This document shows positions 56,293-64,000 of a stretch of 64,000 bases of DNA, piece by piece. A model generated the notes under the pieces. The model saw nothing but the letters and a program-made list of their open reading frames with translations. It did no database searches and was not told the DNA's origin. The position numbers were made by a program, and so were the translations under genes. This stretch comes from Chloroherpeton thalassium ATCC 35110 (GTDB lineage: Bacteria; Bacteroidota; Chlorobiia; Chlorobiales; Chloroherpetonaceae), in the NCBI RefSeq assembly GCF_000020525.1, contig NC_011026.1:620001-684000 (forward strand), written 5' to 3'. Positions within the stretch are counted from its first letter, which is position 1, and each line of letters opens with the position of its first letter.

Positions 56293-56913
56293 TTAAGTCG
56301 GTTTTCTAAATCTTGGTGTTTTTGAAGAGCCTACGCTTGCACTTCGCCCGCTTCCTGCGTTTCCCGTCCATTGACGTTTTTTCCGCGGCTTTTGTGTTTG
56401 AAGCGTTTTGATGCAATTCGGAATGCTCCCCACAATCGTTTCAATCGCTATTCGTGCGCCTTCAGGATTTCCTGGCAAATTGACAATCAAGGAATCGTTG
56501 CGAACGCCGCTCATGCCCCTTGAATAAATCATTTTTGGGTAATTTTGCCAATTTGCGATTCGAATCACATCTGAAATTCCTGGCACTTCTTTCTCGATGA
56601 CTTTTGCCGTGGCGTCCGGTGTCACATCTCGCGACGAACAACCTGAACCGCCAACTGTCACAATCACGTCCGCATGTTCTTCATCCGAACAGCGAATCAA
56701 TTCATTCATAATACCGTTGAGTTCATCCGCCACAATCGTTTTGGATATAATGTCATAGACGTCTTCAGGAAACACATTGGCAACAATTGGCCCTGATTCA
56801 TCTTTGTATATTCCCTCAAACGCCAAGTCACTGACGGTAATAATGGCAACCGTTATTTTCCTGTTGATGCCCTGGCCTTGGCGCGCGCGACCTATAGGTT
56901 TGTTTTCAGTCAT
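56293..56913 (-). CDS. MoaB/MogA family molybdenum cofactor protein
   Basis: A 206-residue protein with the MoCF_biosynth domain: VAIITVSDLAFEGIYKDESGP near residue 22, TVGGSGCSSRDVTPDATAKVI near 88 (the GGxGxxxRDxT motif) and LIVNLPGNPEGARIAIE near 145. It should adenylylate molybdopterin. The last 40 residues are basic and low in complexity (rich in Lys, Arg, Ser and Thr), an extension not found in E. coli MogA. No other molybdenum gene is present in the window. Confidence 0.88.
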   Translation of the reverse strand: MTENKPIGRARQGQGINRKITVAIITVSDLAFEGIYKDESGPIVANVFPEDVYDIISKTIVADELNGIMNELIRCSDEEHADVIVTVGGSGCSSRDVTPDATAKVIEKEVPGISDVIRIANWQNYPKMIYSRGMSGVRNDSLIVNLPGNPEGARIAIETIVGSIPNCIKTLQTQKPRKKRQWTGNAGSGRSASVGSSKTPRFRKPT

Positions 56914-57101
56914 GGAGCACCTATTTGTTTTTTTTCAATTATGCAAAAAGCCCTTCGTATATAAATCAACAGGAAGCTTCCGTAGGATATACAAAGAGTA
57001 GGGATAAACCTAAAATGTTTTTTCAAAAGAAAAAATGTTTCTTCCGCCTTATTCCTCAGACTTACGCCCCCTCGCAAAATGAACCTTCATGTTTAGGCTC
57101 A

Positions 57102-57123
57102 GAGGAACTGCTTCGAGTTCCTC
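57102..57123 (-). other. hairpin downstream of hisG
   Basis: GAGGAACT (57102-57109) and AGTTCCTC (57116-57123) form a perfect 8-bp stem with the loop GCTTCG, 13 bases from the hisG stop. There is no T run, so it may protect the mRNA end or be a weak terminator. Confidence 0.45.
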
Positions 57124-57135
57124 CTGCTAAGTAAT

Positions 57136-58023
57136 TTAATATATTAATTTATTAATCTCGTATTCGAAAATTCCCTCTGCTCCAGCGCGCTTTAAGTCGG
57201 GAATTAATCGTCTGACTTGCTTTTCGTCAACAATCGACTCTACGGCTACCCAGCCAGTTTCAACCAAATGAGCGATGGTTGGATTGCGAAGTGAAGGAAT
57301 TTTATCCACAATGCTTTTTAGATTTTCTTCCTTAATGTTGAACTTCAAGCCCACTTTGCCGGTTGCCACAATCGCACCTTCAAGCAGCATGGCGAGGTTT
57401 TCAATTTTTTCGCGCTTCCACGGGTCGTTCCAAGCAGCCTCGTTGGCAATCAGCTTAGTGTTTGACTCAAGAATCGTTTCTACAATGCGCAGCTTGTTTG
57501 CACGCAGCGAATTGCCTGTTTCTGTTACCTCGACAATTGCGTCAGCCAAATCTGGCGGTTTGACTTCCGTTGCGCCCCAGCTAAATTCCACTTCAGCACT
57601 GACATTATTTTTCTGAAGATAATTTTTGGTAATATTGACCACTTCCGTCGCAATATGTTTGCCTTCCAAATCTTTCACCGATTGAATATCGGATTTTTCT
57701 GGAACGGCCAGCACCCAACGAACTGGACGCATCGATGCTTTCGAGTAGATCAAATCGGCCACTTCCACAACTTTTGCGCCGGTTTCAATAATCCAATCTT
57801 TTCCGGTTAACCCCACATCAAACGCGCCGGACTCAATATATTTTGCCATTTCTTGAGCGCGAATTAAGATCGCTTGAATTTCGTCATCATCTATTGATGG
57901 AAAGTATGAACGGCTGGAAACTGAAAAATGAAATCCTGCTTTGGCAAATAATTCCAGCGTTGAATCTTGCAAGCTGCCCTTTGGCAACCCAATCTTGAGA
58001 ACTTTGTTTGTACTATCAGACAT
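57136..58023 (-). CDS. hisG: ATP phosphoribosyltransferase (long form)
   Basis: A 295-residue HisG, the first enzyme of histidine synthesis. [22 protein letters not shown] at the start, [15 protein letters not shown] near residue 62 and [19 protein letters not shown] near 165 (PRPP loop) are typical. The C-terminal regulatory domain (residues about 220-295, histidine-binding, PII-like) is present, so it is the long type that does not need HisZ. No other his gene is near. Confidence 0.95.
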   Translation of the reverse strand: MSDSTNKVLKIGLPKGSLQDSTLELFAKAGFHFSVSSRSYFPSIDDDEIQAILIRAQEMAKYIESGAFDVGLTGKDWIIETGAKVVEVADLIYSKASMRPVRWVLAVPEKSDIQSVKDLEGKHIATEVVNITKNYLQKNNVSAEVEFSWGATEVKPPDLADAIVEVTETGNSLRANKLRIVETILESNTKLIANEAAWNDPWKREKIENLAMLLEGAIVATGKVGLKFNIKEENLKSIVDKIPSLRNPTIAHLVETGWVAVESIVDEKQVRRLIPDLKRAGAEGIFEYEINKLIY

Positions 58024-58091
58024 TGATTTTCCCCGTTTTTGAAAACAGTTATTGGATGATACTTTTATTTCATTCCTTTACTTAATGTCAA

Positions 58092-58901
58092 TTAAGCTTT
58101 CGGATTTGCACTCACAGCTTTACCGTGTTTTGCATTTTCGGAAAATACAACCGCGTGTGTTTCAGCTGATCGTATCGCCATCGCCGTGCCATCAAAAACG
58201 CCATAAGTTGGCGTTTCATCGATCCAAGTTCCCAAGTTTACATAGAAACTCTGCTGATTTTTTAGACGATGAATTTTTGGAACATGACGATGCCCGCAGA
58301 CAAAATACGAAAATGATGTTTTTTCCGTCAGTTCATTTGCATAAATAATCAGTCGCTCTTTTTCGCCGTAGTCTGTCGGTGAGTAAGTGTGCCGGCGACT
58401 CAACCGCGAAAGATAACTCATTAAGCCAACGCCCCAATCAGGATGAATCCACCGGAACAGGCGAAGATTAAAATTATTTCTCACCACACTGCGAAAAAAC
58501 TTATAGCCCAAGTCGCCTCGCCCGATGCCATCGCCATGCGCCATCAGAAATAATTTACCGTGAAGCTGGGCTTCAATTTGCCCGTACTGCGTTTCTATGC
58601 CAAACGACTCCTGAAAATAACGCCCAAGGTAAAAGTCATGATTTCCGGCCAAATAGGTGACCTTCACGCCGCTAAGAACCAGATTTTCAAGTGCTGCAAA
58701 AAACCGCACATGACCTTTTGGGACCACATGTCGGTATTCCATCCAAAAGTCTAAAATATCACCGACAAGAAAAAGCCGCTCGCCGTCTTCTTGAATTCTT
58801 TCAAGTAGCGAGAGCATGGCATTCAGCTTCGCACTTTCTTTCTCCTTTTCTTGCAATCCAAAATGCACATCGCTAATAAAGTAGCTTTTCCGCATTCGCA
58901 T
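58092..58901 (-). CDS. lpxH: UDP-2,3-diacylglucosamine pyrophosphatase-like (LpxH)
   Basis: A 269-residue calcineurin-like metallophosphoesterase. SDVHFG near residue 10, GDILDFW near 47, LAGNHDFYLG near 79, MAHGDGIGRGD near 120 and CGHRHVPK near 204 supply the metal ligands. This fits LpxH, which produces lipid X in lipid A synthesis, with the FW near the GDxxD motif. Homologues of LpxH in Bacteroidetes and Chlorobi have the same length. Confidence 0.85.
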   Translation of the reverse strand: MRMRKSYFISDVHFGLQEKEKESAKLNAMLSLLERIQEDGERLFLVGDILDFWMEYRHVVPKGHVRFFAALENLVLSGVKVTYLAGNHDFYLGRYFQESFGIETQYGQIEAQLHGKLFLMAHGDGIGRGDLGYKFFRSVVRNNFNLRLFRWIHPDWGVGLMSYLSRLSRRHTYSPTDYGEKERLIIYANELTEKTSFSYFVCGHRHVPKIHRLKNQQSFYVNLGTWIDETPTYGVFDGTAMAIRSAETHAVVFSENAKHGKAVSANPKA

Positions 58902-59052
58902 TCCTTCGTCTCATTATGAATAAAATAGGCGGGCACTTTTCTGCTAAAACGAAAAACGGCCACGACCACATTATGCAACTAACGGATCGTGACCGAAAAC
59001 TGAAAAGTAGCCTGTTATGGGAGGTGTTTTCCTCAAAACGCAGCCATTCACA

Positions 59053-60069
59053 TTAATAAGTCGAAAGCATATAGGAGGCCGCAAAAACATTGATTAAATA
59101 CAAACCGTTATTGACTATCAAGTACCTCAAAAACGATTTATGTTCCTTTACATCGCTTTTGCCAACGAAACTCTCAAATCCCATCCCTTTTACGCTGGCG
59201 TCCAGAGCTTTTGCACCATCTTTCGGATCGAAGTACAATACCATCTGCATGACGAAAATGATGACCAGCGATACGGCTGAAAAATAGAACATAAACGTAA
59301 AGCCCCATTGGTGCATCAGATAAATGAACCAAATAAAAGGTAGGTCTACAAAGAAGAATGAAACCACATAGGTGTTGCGAGGGCCAATCATCACGGGAAG
59401 CGATTTCAAGCCGCCGGCGCGGTCGCCTTCAACCGATTTGAAATCATTGAGGAAAATTAAGCCAATGGTCATCAACGCATTAATCAAAGCCATATACACC
59501 ACTTCAATGCGAATATCGGCATATAAGGCGTTTCCTGATAGCCAAGTAATTAAGCTATAACTAATACCAACTGCCGGTGCAGACGTGAGCACATTTCGCT
59601 TGAGTTTAAATGGAGGCGCGGAATAAATATAACCCATAATTAAACCGACAATAATCGAAGCGATAATCACAAACCGACGCTCGCCCTCAAATTGAAGCCC
59701 AAGCCAAACGCCTAATGAAACGGAAAGAATTCCTACGATCACCCAATTCCACACGGCCTCTTTCTCACTGATTCTTCCCGATGGGATCGGTCGGGTTGGC
59801 TCGTTGACTTTGTCAAGAAAGCGATCGTAATAATCATTAATGGATTGGCTAAATCCTGTGCCAAGCGGCCCATAAAGCATAATCAACGCGACAAGCAACC
59901 CTACGTGCTCAAAAGAAAGTTGCATTTCGCCCGACGCAATCGCGCCGCAAAGAAGACCCTGAACGGCACTAATCCACGTTACAGGATCAAGTAGCTCAAT
60001 ATGAGCTTTAATTTTGTCCTTTAGTGTTAGGTCTGCTCTTACAGGGAAACTGGTTTCATAGCTGCTCAT
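59053..60069 (-). CDS. chlorophyll/bacteriochlorophyll synthase (UbiA family)
   Basis: A 338-residue polyprenyltransferase with about eight or nine membrane helices. The motif NDYYDRFLDKVNEPTRPIPSG (residues 78-98, first Asp-rich site) and NDFKSVEGDRAGGLKSLPV (second site) are those of ChlG/BchG. It attaches the isoprenoid tail to (bacterio)chlorophyllide. Green sulfur bacteria have three paralogues (BchG, ChlG and BchK for the chlorosome pigment); I cannot tell which this is. A hydrophilic loop of about 30 residues lies near the C-terminus. This gene is the strongest phototrophy evidence in the window. Confidence 0.92.
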   Translation of the reverse strand: MSSYETSFPVRADLTLKDKIKAHIELLDPVTWISAVQGLLCGAIASGEMQLSFEHVGLLVALIMLYGPLGTGFSQSINDYYDRFLDKVNEPTRPIPSGRISEKEAVWNWVIVGILSVSLGVWLGLQFEGERRFVIIASIIVGLIMGYIYSAPPFKLKRNVLTSAPAVGISYSLITWLSGNALYADIRIEVVYMALINALMTIGLIFLNDFKSVEGDRAGGLKSLPVMIGPRNTYVVSFFFVDLPFIWFIYLMHQWGFTFMFYFSAVSLVIIFVMQMVLYFDPKDGAKALDASVKGMGFESFVGKSDVKEHKSFLRYLIVNNGLYLINVFAASYMLSTY

Positions 60070-60445
60070 TTTTTAGCGGTACATTTTTTTTAATGTATAG
60101 TAAAATTTTTTGCCACCTCTTTTTTTTCAGACATGTGATCTTCTCTCAACAGCCATTACTGACAAACAAAAAAAAGCTCGGCCTGTCCTGCTTTCGGCAA
60201 GTGCGAAGATAATAGACTTTTGAAAGAAGCCCAACATAAGAAGTTAGACATTTTCTCTTTTTTTGACGCCTTACTGCCTGCCTGAAATTACAAACAGTGA
60301 TTCAAAATTAAAACACTTTCATCGCTTAAAGTTATACCCATAAAAGATTTATTGCTTATGGCTTGCGAGTAAATTTACCTTTATAACGGCGGGATTTTTC
60401 ATGCAAAAAAAAAATGCCGCAACGGCTTGATTGCGGCATCGAATT
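60070..60445. other. spacer between miaB and the synthase gene
   Basis: It contains the miaB terminator near its right end and presumably the chlorophyll synthase promoter at its left. AT-rich runs occur at 60091-60119. I see no RNA gene. Confidence 0.5.
60405..60439 (-). terminator. miaB terminator
   Basis: ATGCCGCAA (60414-60422) and TTGCGGCAT (60431-60439) form a perfect 9-bp stem; on the minus strand nine T residues follow. It starts 7 bases past the miaB stop codon. Confidence 0.9.
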
Positions 60446-61801
60446 TTATAGCGCGTTGCCAATTAGTGTGGCGGAAGTGGCATCGGTAATTTTTACATTC
60501 ACAAAATCGCCAACTTGTGCCCCGTTTTTAGGAAAAACCACCACACGGTTGTTTCTGGCTCGTCCCATCCACATGTCGGATGAGCGCTTGCTTTCGCCCT
60601 CAATCAACACCTCGTGCGTGTTTCCAATATCGTTCCGATAAAGCTCCGCCGAAATTTTTTGCTGAAGCGCAATGACTTCCGAAAGTCGGCGTTGTTTCAC
60701 ATCATCCGGCACGTCATCGTTGAGCCGTGTGGCGGCGGGCGTGTTTGGCCGGACGGAATACACAAAAGTGAAGGCGTAATCGTAGCGAACCTCACGAAGC
60801 AACGAAAGCGTCGCCGCGTGATCAGCTTCTGTTTCCGTGCAGAAGCCCGAAATCATGTCGGTTGAAATCGAGCAGTTGGGAATTTTAGATTTGATCAGCG
60901 CAATTTTTTCGAGATAATCTTCGCGCGTGTGTCCGCGATTCATCAATTCAAGCATTCGCGACGAACCCGACTGAACCGGCAAATGAATGAACTCACAAAG
61001 ATTTTTGCGCTCGGCAATGACATCGATGAGTTCAGAAGAAATATCTTTCGGATGCGATGTGGTAAAACGAATGCGCATGTTTGGATTCACAAGGCTGGCT
61101 TTATCCATCAGGTTAGCAAACCTTGTACCGGAATTTTCATCGTAATACGAATTGACATTTTGCCCCAAAAGCGTCACCTCGCGCGTGCCTTCATCCGAGA
61201 GCTGTTTTAACTCATCCAAAATCGAAGTCATCGGGCGACTGCGCTCGCGACCGCGCGTGTACGGCACAATGCAAAAGGCGCACATGTTGTCGCAACCGCG
61301 CATGATGGCCAAAAATGCGCTGTGGCCGTTTTTGCGAAGTGGATTAATATCGGCGTAAGTTTCCTCGAGCGAGAGCATCACATTGGCTGCTTTTTCGCCA
61401 GATTCGGCCAGATCGAGCAAATTGGGCAACGTTCGATACGCATCTGGGCCGGCGATCAAATCCACGATTTTTTCTTCCTGAAAAAGTTTTTCGCGCAGCC
61501 GTTCGGCCATGCAGCCCAAAACGCCCACAATTAACTTTGGATTTTGCTTCTTGAGCGGACGCAAATTTTGCAAACGATTGCGAATGCGCTGCTCGGCATT
61601 TTCGCGCACGGCGCAGGTGTTCAAAAAAATAATATCCGCGACTTGCTCCGACTCCGCAATCGCGTAGCCCGCATCGGAGAGAATGGAAGAGATAATTTCC
61701 GTATCGGAAAAGTTCATTTGGCAGCCGTAAGTTTCCAGATATACACGAGCTTTTTGATTACAAGCGTGACTTTGAACTTCTGCCATCTTGTCTTGTTTCA
61801 T
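60446..61801 (-). CDS. miaB: tRNA-2-methylthio-N6-dimethylallyladenosine synthase
   Basis: A 451-residue radical SAM enzyme (from ATG 61801). The N-terminal UPF0004 domain starts VYLETYGCQMNFSDTEI with three Cys for the auxiliary cluster. RGCDNMCAFCIVPYTRGRERSRP is the radical SAM motif (CxxxCxxC), and a TRAM domain ends the protein. It methylthiolates i6A37 in tRNA. An ATG at 61852 would add 17 residues with a basic N-terminus and is less likely; ATG 61786 is another option. Confidence 0.95.
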   Translation of the reverse strand: MKQDKMAEVQSHACNQKARVYLETYGCQMNFSDTEIISSILSDAGYAIAESEQVADIIFLNTCAVRENAEQRIRNRLQNLRPLKKQNPKLIVGVLGCMAERLREKLFQEEKIVDLIAGPDAYRTLPNLLDLAESGEKAANVMLSLEETYADINPLRKNGHSAFLAIMRGCDNMCAFCIVPYTRGRERSRPMTSILDELKQLSDEGTREVTLLGQNVNSYYDENSGTRFANLMDKASLVNPNMRIRFTTSHPKDISSELIDVIAERKNLCEFIHLPVQSGSSRMLELMNRGHTREDYLEKIALIKSKIPNCSISTDMISGFCTETEADHAATLSLLREVRYDYAFTFVYSVRPNTPAATRLNDDVPDDVKQRRLSEVIALQQKISAELYRNDIGNTHEVLIEGESKRSSDMWMGRARNNRVVVFPKNGAQVGDFVNVKITDATSATLIGNAL

Positions 61802-61974
61802 ATTCAAGTTGTCGTACAACCGTTTTTTAAAATTAATCGCGATAGCTCGCAAAATCTGAAAGCTAAGATTTCTTGCGATGCAACAAAAAAAACGAGCGTG
61901 AATTTTTTAGGGGAATTCTACAAACATAAAAAATGCGAGCGCTGCTTTTTTTCAACCCAGCAATTGTAGCAAGA

Positions 61975-63201
61975 TTATTCAAACCTGAGCGCCTCAACCG
62001 GCTTGAGCGAAGCGGCTTTGTAGGCCGGATAAAGACCAAAGCCGATGCCAATTGCTGAGCAAACTGCCAGGCCAATAAAAGCCCAATCCCAAGGAAAAAT
62101 AAACGGCGCGCTAACTTGTCTCGCGAAAAAGTTGCCGCCAATCACACCGATAAAAATCCCAAACACGCCGCCGGTTTCCGAAAGAAAAATCGCTTCGATC
62201 AGAAACTGTGTTAAAATATGTGTCTTTTTTGCCCCGATGGATTTTCGAATCCCGATTTCTTTTGTGCGCTCGGTAACGCTCACCAGCATAATGTTCATAA
62301 TCCCAATGCCTGCGGTAATTAGCGCAATCACGCTGATGATAAACGCTCCGATTTGAATTGTTCCAGCAACTTCTTGAAACGATTCAATGAGCGCCTCGTT
62401 CGTGACAATCTCAAAATCGTTTTTTTCTTCAGGCGAAAGACCGCGCACCACACGCATCACGCCAATGGCTCTATCCATTGTGGCTTGATAAACTGCTTGC
62501 GAGTTGGCTTGAATTGTTATGTGCAAACTGCGCTTTTGCCCATAGTTTGCCAAAAATCGCGTGATGGGAATCAGCGCCAAATCATCTTGGCTTTCGCCAA
62601 ATCCCGATCCTTTGGAGTCAAAAACGCCGACAATGAAATACGTTTTTCCGGCCAGCTTGAGCGTTTTGTGCAAAGGCGATTCCGATGGAAAAAGCTTTTC
62701 CTGAACGCCAAACCCAATCACCACCACATTTCTTGCGTAAAGCACATCTTCGTTGGTGAGATTTCGCCCGTAGGCGATATCGTAGCTGTTGGCGGCTGTG
62801 AAATTCATATCTCCGCCAACCACATCGATGTTCGGGTTAGTTTTGCGCCCGGCATAGGCGGCTTGCTCGCCGGTGTCGTGCACCTCGATTCCAACGGCAC
62901 GAGCGCTGCCACTCATAATCTTTTGAAAACGCGACGCTTCACGATAAGTAATATCCTTGCGATTTCTCTCCGGCATGTTGTGCCTGCGAAATAGCAATTC
63001 CGGGGTTTTTTGAATTTCAAACGTGCTCGCGCCCAAATCTGAAAGGCCTTCTTCTACGGAACTCTCGACGGCCTTAATCGCCGTCATCACACCAATCACG
63101 GAAAACACGCCAACCGTGATGCCAATCATCGTCAGCAAGCTGCGCAATCGATTCGCGCTCAGCGACTCGATGGCCATGATGAAAATATCTCTGAATAGCA
63201 T
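61975..63201 (-). CDS. MacB-type ABC transporter permease
   Basis: A 408-residue permease from ATG 63201 (MLFRDIFIMAIESL; the frame is open upstream). MacB_PCD is the periplasmic part (about residues 75-275), preceded by one membrane helix, and the FtsX domain has three C-terminal helices with VTERTKEIGIRKSIGAKKTHIL and the ending LKPVEALRFE. It probably works with a MacB or LolD-like ATPase and a membrane-fusion protein. The second permease lies 150 bases upstream on the same strand. Confidence 0.88.
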   Translation of the reverse strand: MLFRDIFIMAIESLSANRLRSLLTMIGITVGVFSVIGVMTAIKAVESSVEEGLSDLGASTFEIQKTPELLFRRHNMPERNRKDITYREASRFQKIMSGSARAVGIEVHDTGEQAAYAGRKTNPNIDVVGGDMNFTAANSYDIAYGRNLTNEDVLYARNVVVIGFGVQEKLFPSESPLHKTLKLAGKTYFIVGVFDSKGSGFGESQDDLALIPITRFLANYGQKRSLHITIQANSQAVYQATMDRAIGVMRVVRGLSPEEKNDFEIVTNEALIESFQEVAGTIQIGAFIISVIALITAGIGIMNIMLVSVTERTKEIGIRKSIGAKKTHILTQFLIEAIFLSETGGVFGIFIGVIGGNFFARQVSAPFIFPWDWAFIGLAVCSAIGIGFGLYPAYKAASLKPVEALRFE

Positions 63202-63351
63202 CAAATAGAATATTTTGGTTGAGTAAGCCGCGCCACCAATCTGTGCCAGGCGGAGCAAAGGAAAAACGGCTCTTTCTGAAAAAGTCGCATTTCGCCGCCG
63301 CTCATTACGGGCGCTATCTTCGGTCGCCAATTTTGAATTGATCTTCGCATT

Positions 63352-64000
63352 TTATTCATAACGAAGCGCTGTTGCGGGCTCTAATTTTGAGGCGCTATAC
63401 GCCGGCGCAAATCCAGAGAAAACGCCGGTTAAAATTGAAACCAACATGCCATTCAGCACCAAGCTCATGGAAAAACTGACCGGAAAAGATGGAAAAAATG
63501 CTTCGACTGCCACCGTCATCAAATAAGAAAGCATTAAGCCAACAAGACCGCCAATCAAGCAAATCACAACGGCTTCAATCATAAACTGCATTAAAATAGT
63601 CCGACGCTTTGCGCCAAGCGCTTTGCGCGTGCCAATTTCTTTTGTGCGCTCCTTGACGCTCACAAAAGTGATATTCATAATTCCAATAGCGCCCACAAAA
63701 AGCGAAAGGCCTGTAATGAACAATCCCGCTATGGCAATACCGGCTTTGATTGGATCAAGCGTGCTTTTGAAAGCTTTTTGTTCGTTGATGGAAAAATTAT
63801 CTCTCTCGCCAAATTTCAAGCCGCGAATGCGCCGCATAATGCCCGTCACTTCGTCTTTTGCTTCTTCAAGCCGCGCTTCATCCTTGATTTTCACACGCAG
63901 CGTGATGCGTCGCCCGCACCCAAACACTTTTTTGAACGATTCCAGCGGAATAACCACTTGCGTATCGAGGCTAAATAAACCAAGAAATTTTCCTTGCTTC
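63352..64000 (-). CDS. MacB-type ABC transporter permease (partial, N-terminus missing)
   Basis: The frame is open to the window edge, so the beginning is missing. The visible 215 residues hold the end of the periplasmic domain ([20 protein letters not shown]), the FtsX domain with [22 protein letters not shown] and the ending [10 protein letters not shown]. The nominal GTG at 63957 is not the start, as the sequence before it continues the family pattern. It is clearly a paralogue of the permease at 61975-63201. Confidence 0.88.
   Translation of the reverse strand, partial: KQGKFLGLFSLDTQVVIPLESFKKVFGCGRRITLRVKIKDEARLEEAKDEVTGIMRRIRGLKFGERDNFSINEQKAFKSTLDPIKAGIAIAGLFITGLSLFVGAIGIMNITFVSVKERTKEIGTRKALGAKRRTILMQFMIEAVVICLIGGLVGLMLSYLMTVAVEAFFPSFPVSFSMSLVLNGMLVSILTGVFSGFAPAYSASKLEPATALRYE

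Overview
The window looks like a chromosomal segment of a green sulfur bacterium (phylum Chlorobi/Chlorobiota), and I infer a relative of the gliding genus Chloroherpeton. The sequence evidence is a (bacterio)chlorophyll synthase of the UbiA family (59053-60069), an ArsA/Get3-like ATPase of the kind common in phototrophs, BshA for a bacillithiol-type thiol, Gram-negative envelope genes (KdsA, KdsC, LpxH, RlpA), a DUF4293 protein shared with Bacteroidetes, weak Shine-Dalgarno use and moderate GC. The species assignment is inference from family content; no rRNA gene is present. Almost everything is ordinary core chromosome. I see no prophage, insertion sequence, CRISPR array or plasmid module.

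Layout. 1-5.7 kb: tail of an unknown gene, a YtxH protein, an alpha/beta hydrolase, an SDR, a large nucleotidyltransferase/phosphomannomutase fusion, and recX. 5.9-9.4 kb: a minus-strand translation block read rplM-rpsI-rpsB-tsf-pyrH, with a structured leader before rpsB and a strong hairpin between tsf and pyrH. 9.6-11.1 kb: mreB, then two unlisted tiny membrane-protein ORFs. 11.2-17.8 kb: a minus-strand run greA, a 73-aa possible Sm-like protein, tpiA, two glycosyltransferases, an O-antigen ligase-like protein and bshA. Both glycosyltransferases are split by a frameshift exactly at a poly(A) tract (A10 and A9). 17.8-25.4 kb: PEBP protein, metF, a GH13 amylase, pyrF, glmS and comF, mostly separated by clear terminators.

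25.5-29.2 kb holds the most unusual module: a divergent roadblock-like protein, a response regulator with a C-terminal domain of the same kind, a second roadblock/LC7 protein, an unknown protein and a small Ras-like GTPase resembling the Streptomyces CvnD family. It reads as a GTPase-switch signalling cassette. Gliding or polarity control is a reasonable but unproven hypothesis. 29.3-33.6 kb: ferredoxin, copper-type P-ATPase, CrcB fluoride channel and DUF190. 33.9-43.9 kb: nusB with a proline-rich NPF-repeat tail, a phosphatase, nth, yajQ, a GH3 hydrolase, mazG, a Uma2 protein, serS, an acetyltransferase, a YqeY protein and ispF.

43.9-53.5 kb: a coiled protein, ftsE, pdxA, DUF4293, an aminotransferase, a glycosyltransferase, kdsA-kdsC for Kdo (KdsC lacks the usual nucleophilic Asp), DUF2267, a phosphodiesterase, rlpA and tRNA-Asn. 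53.7-64 kb: a GT2 glycosyltransferase, the ArsA-like ATPase, a MoaB/MogA protein, hisG, lpxH, the chlorophyll synthase, miaB and two tandem MacB-type permeases, the last cut by the window end.
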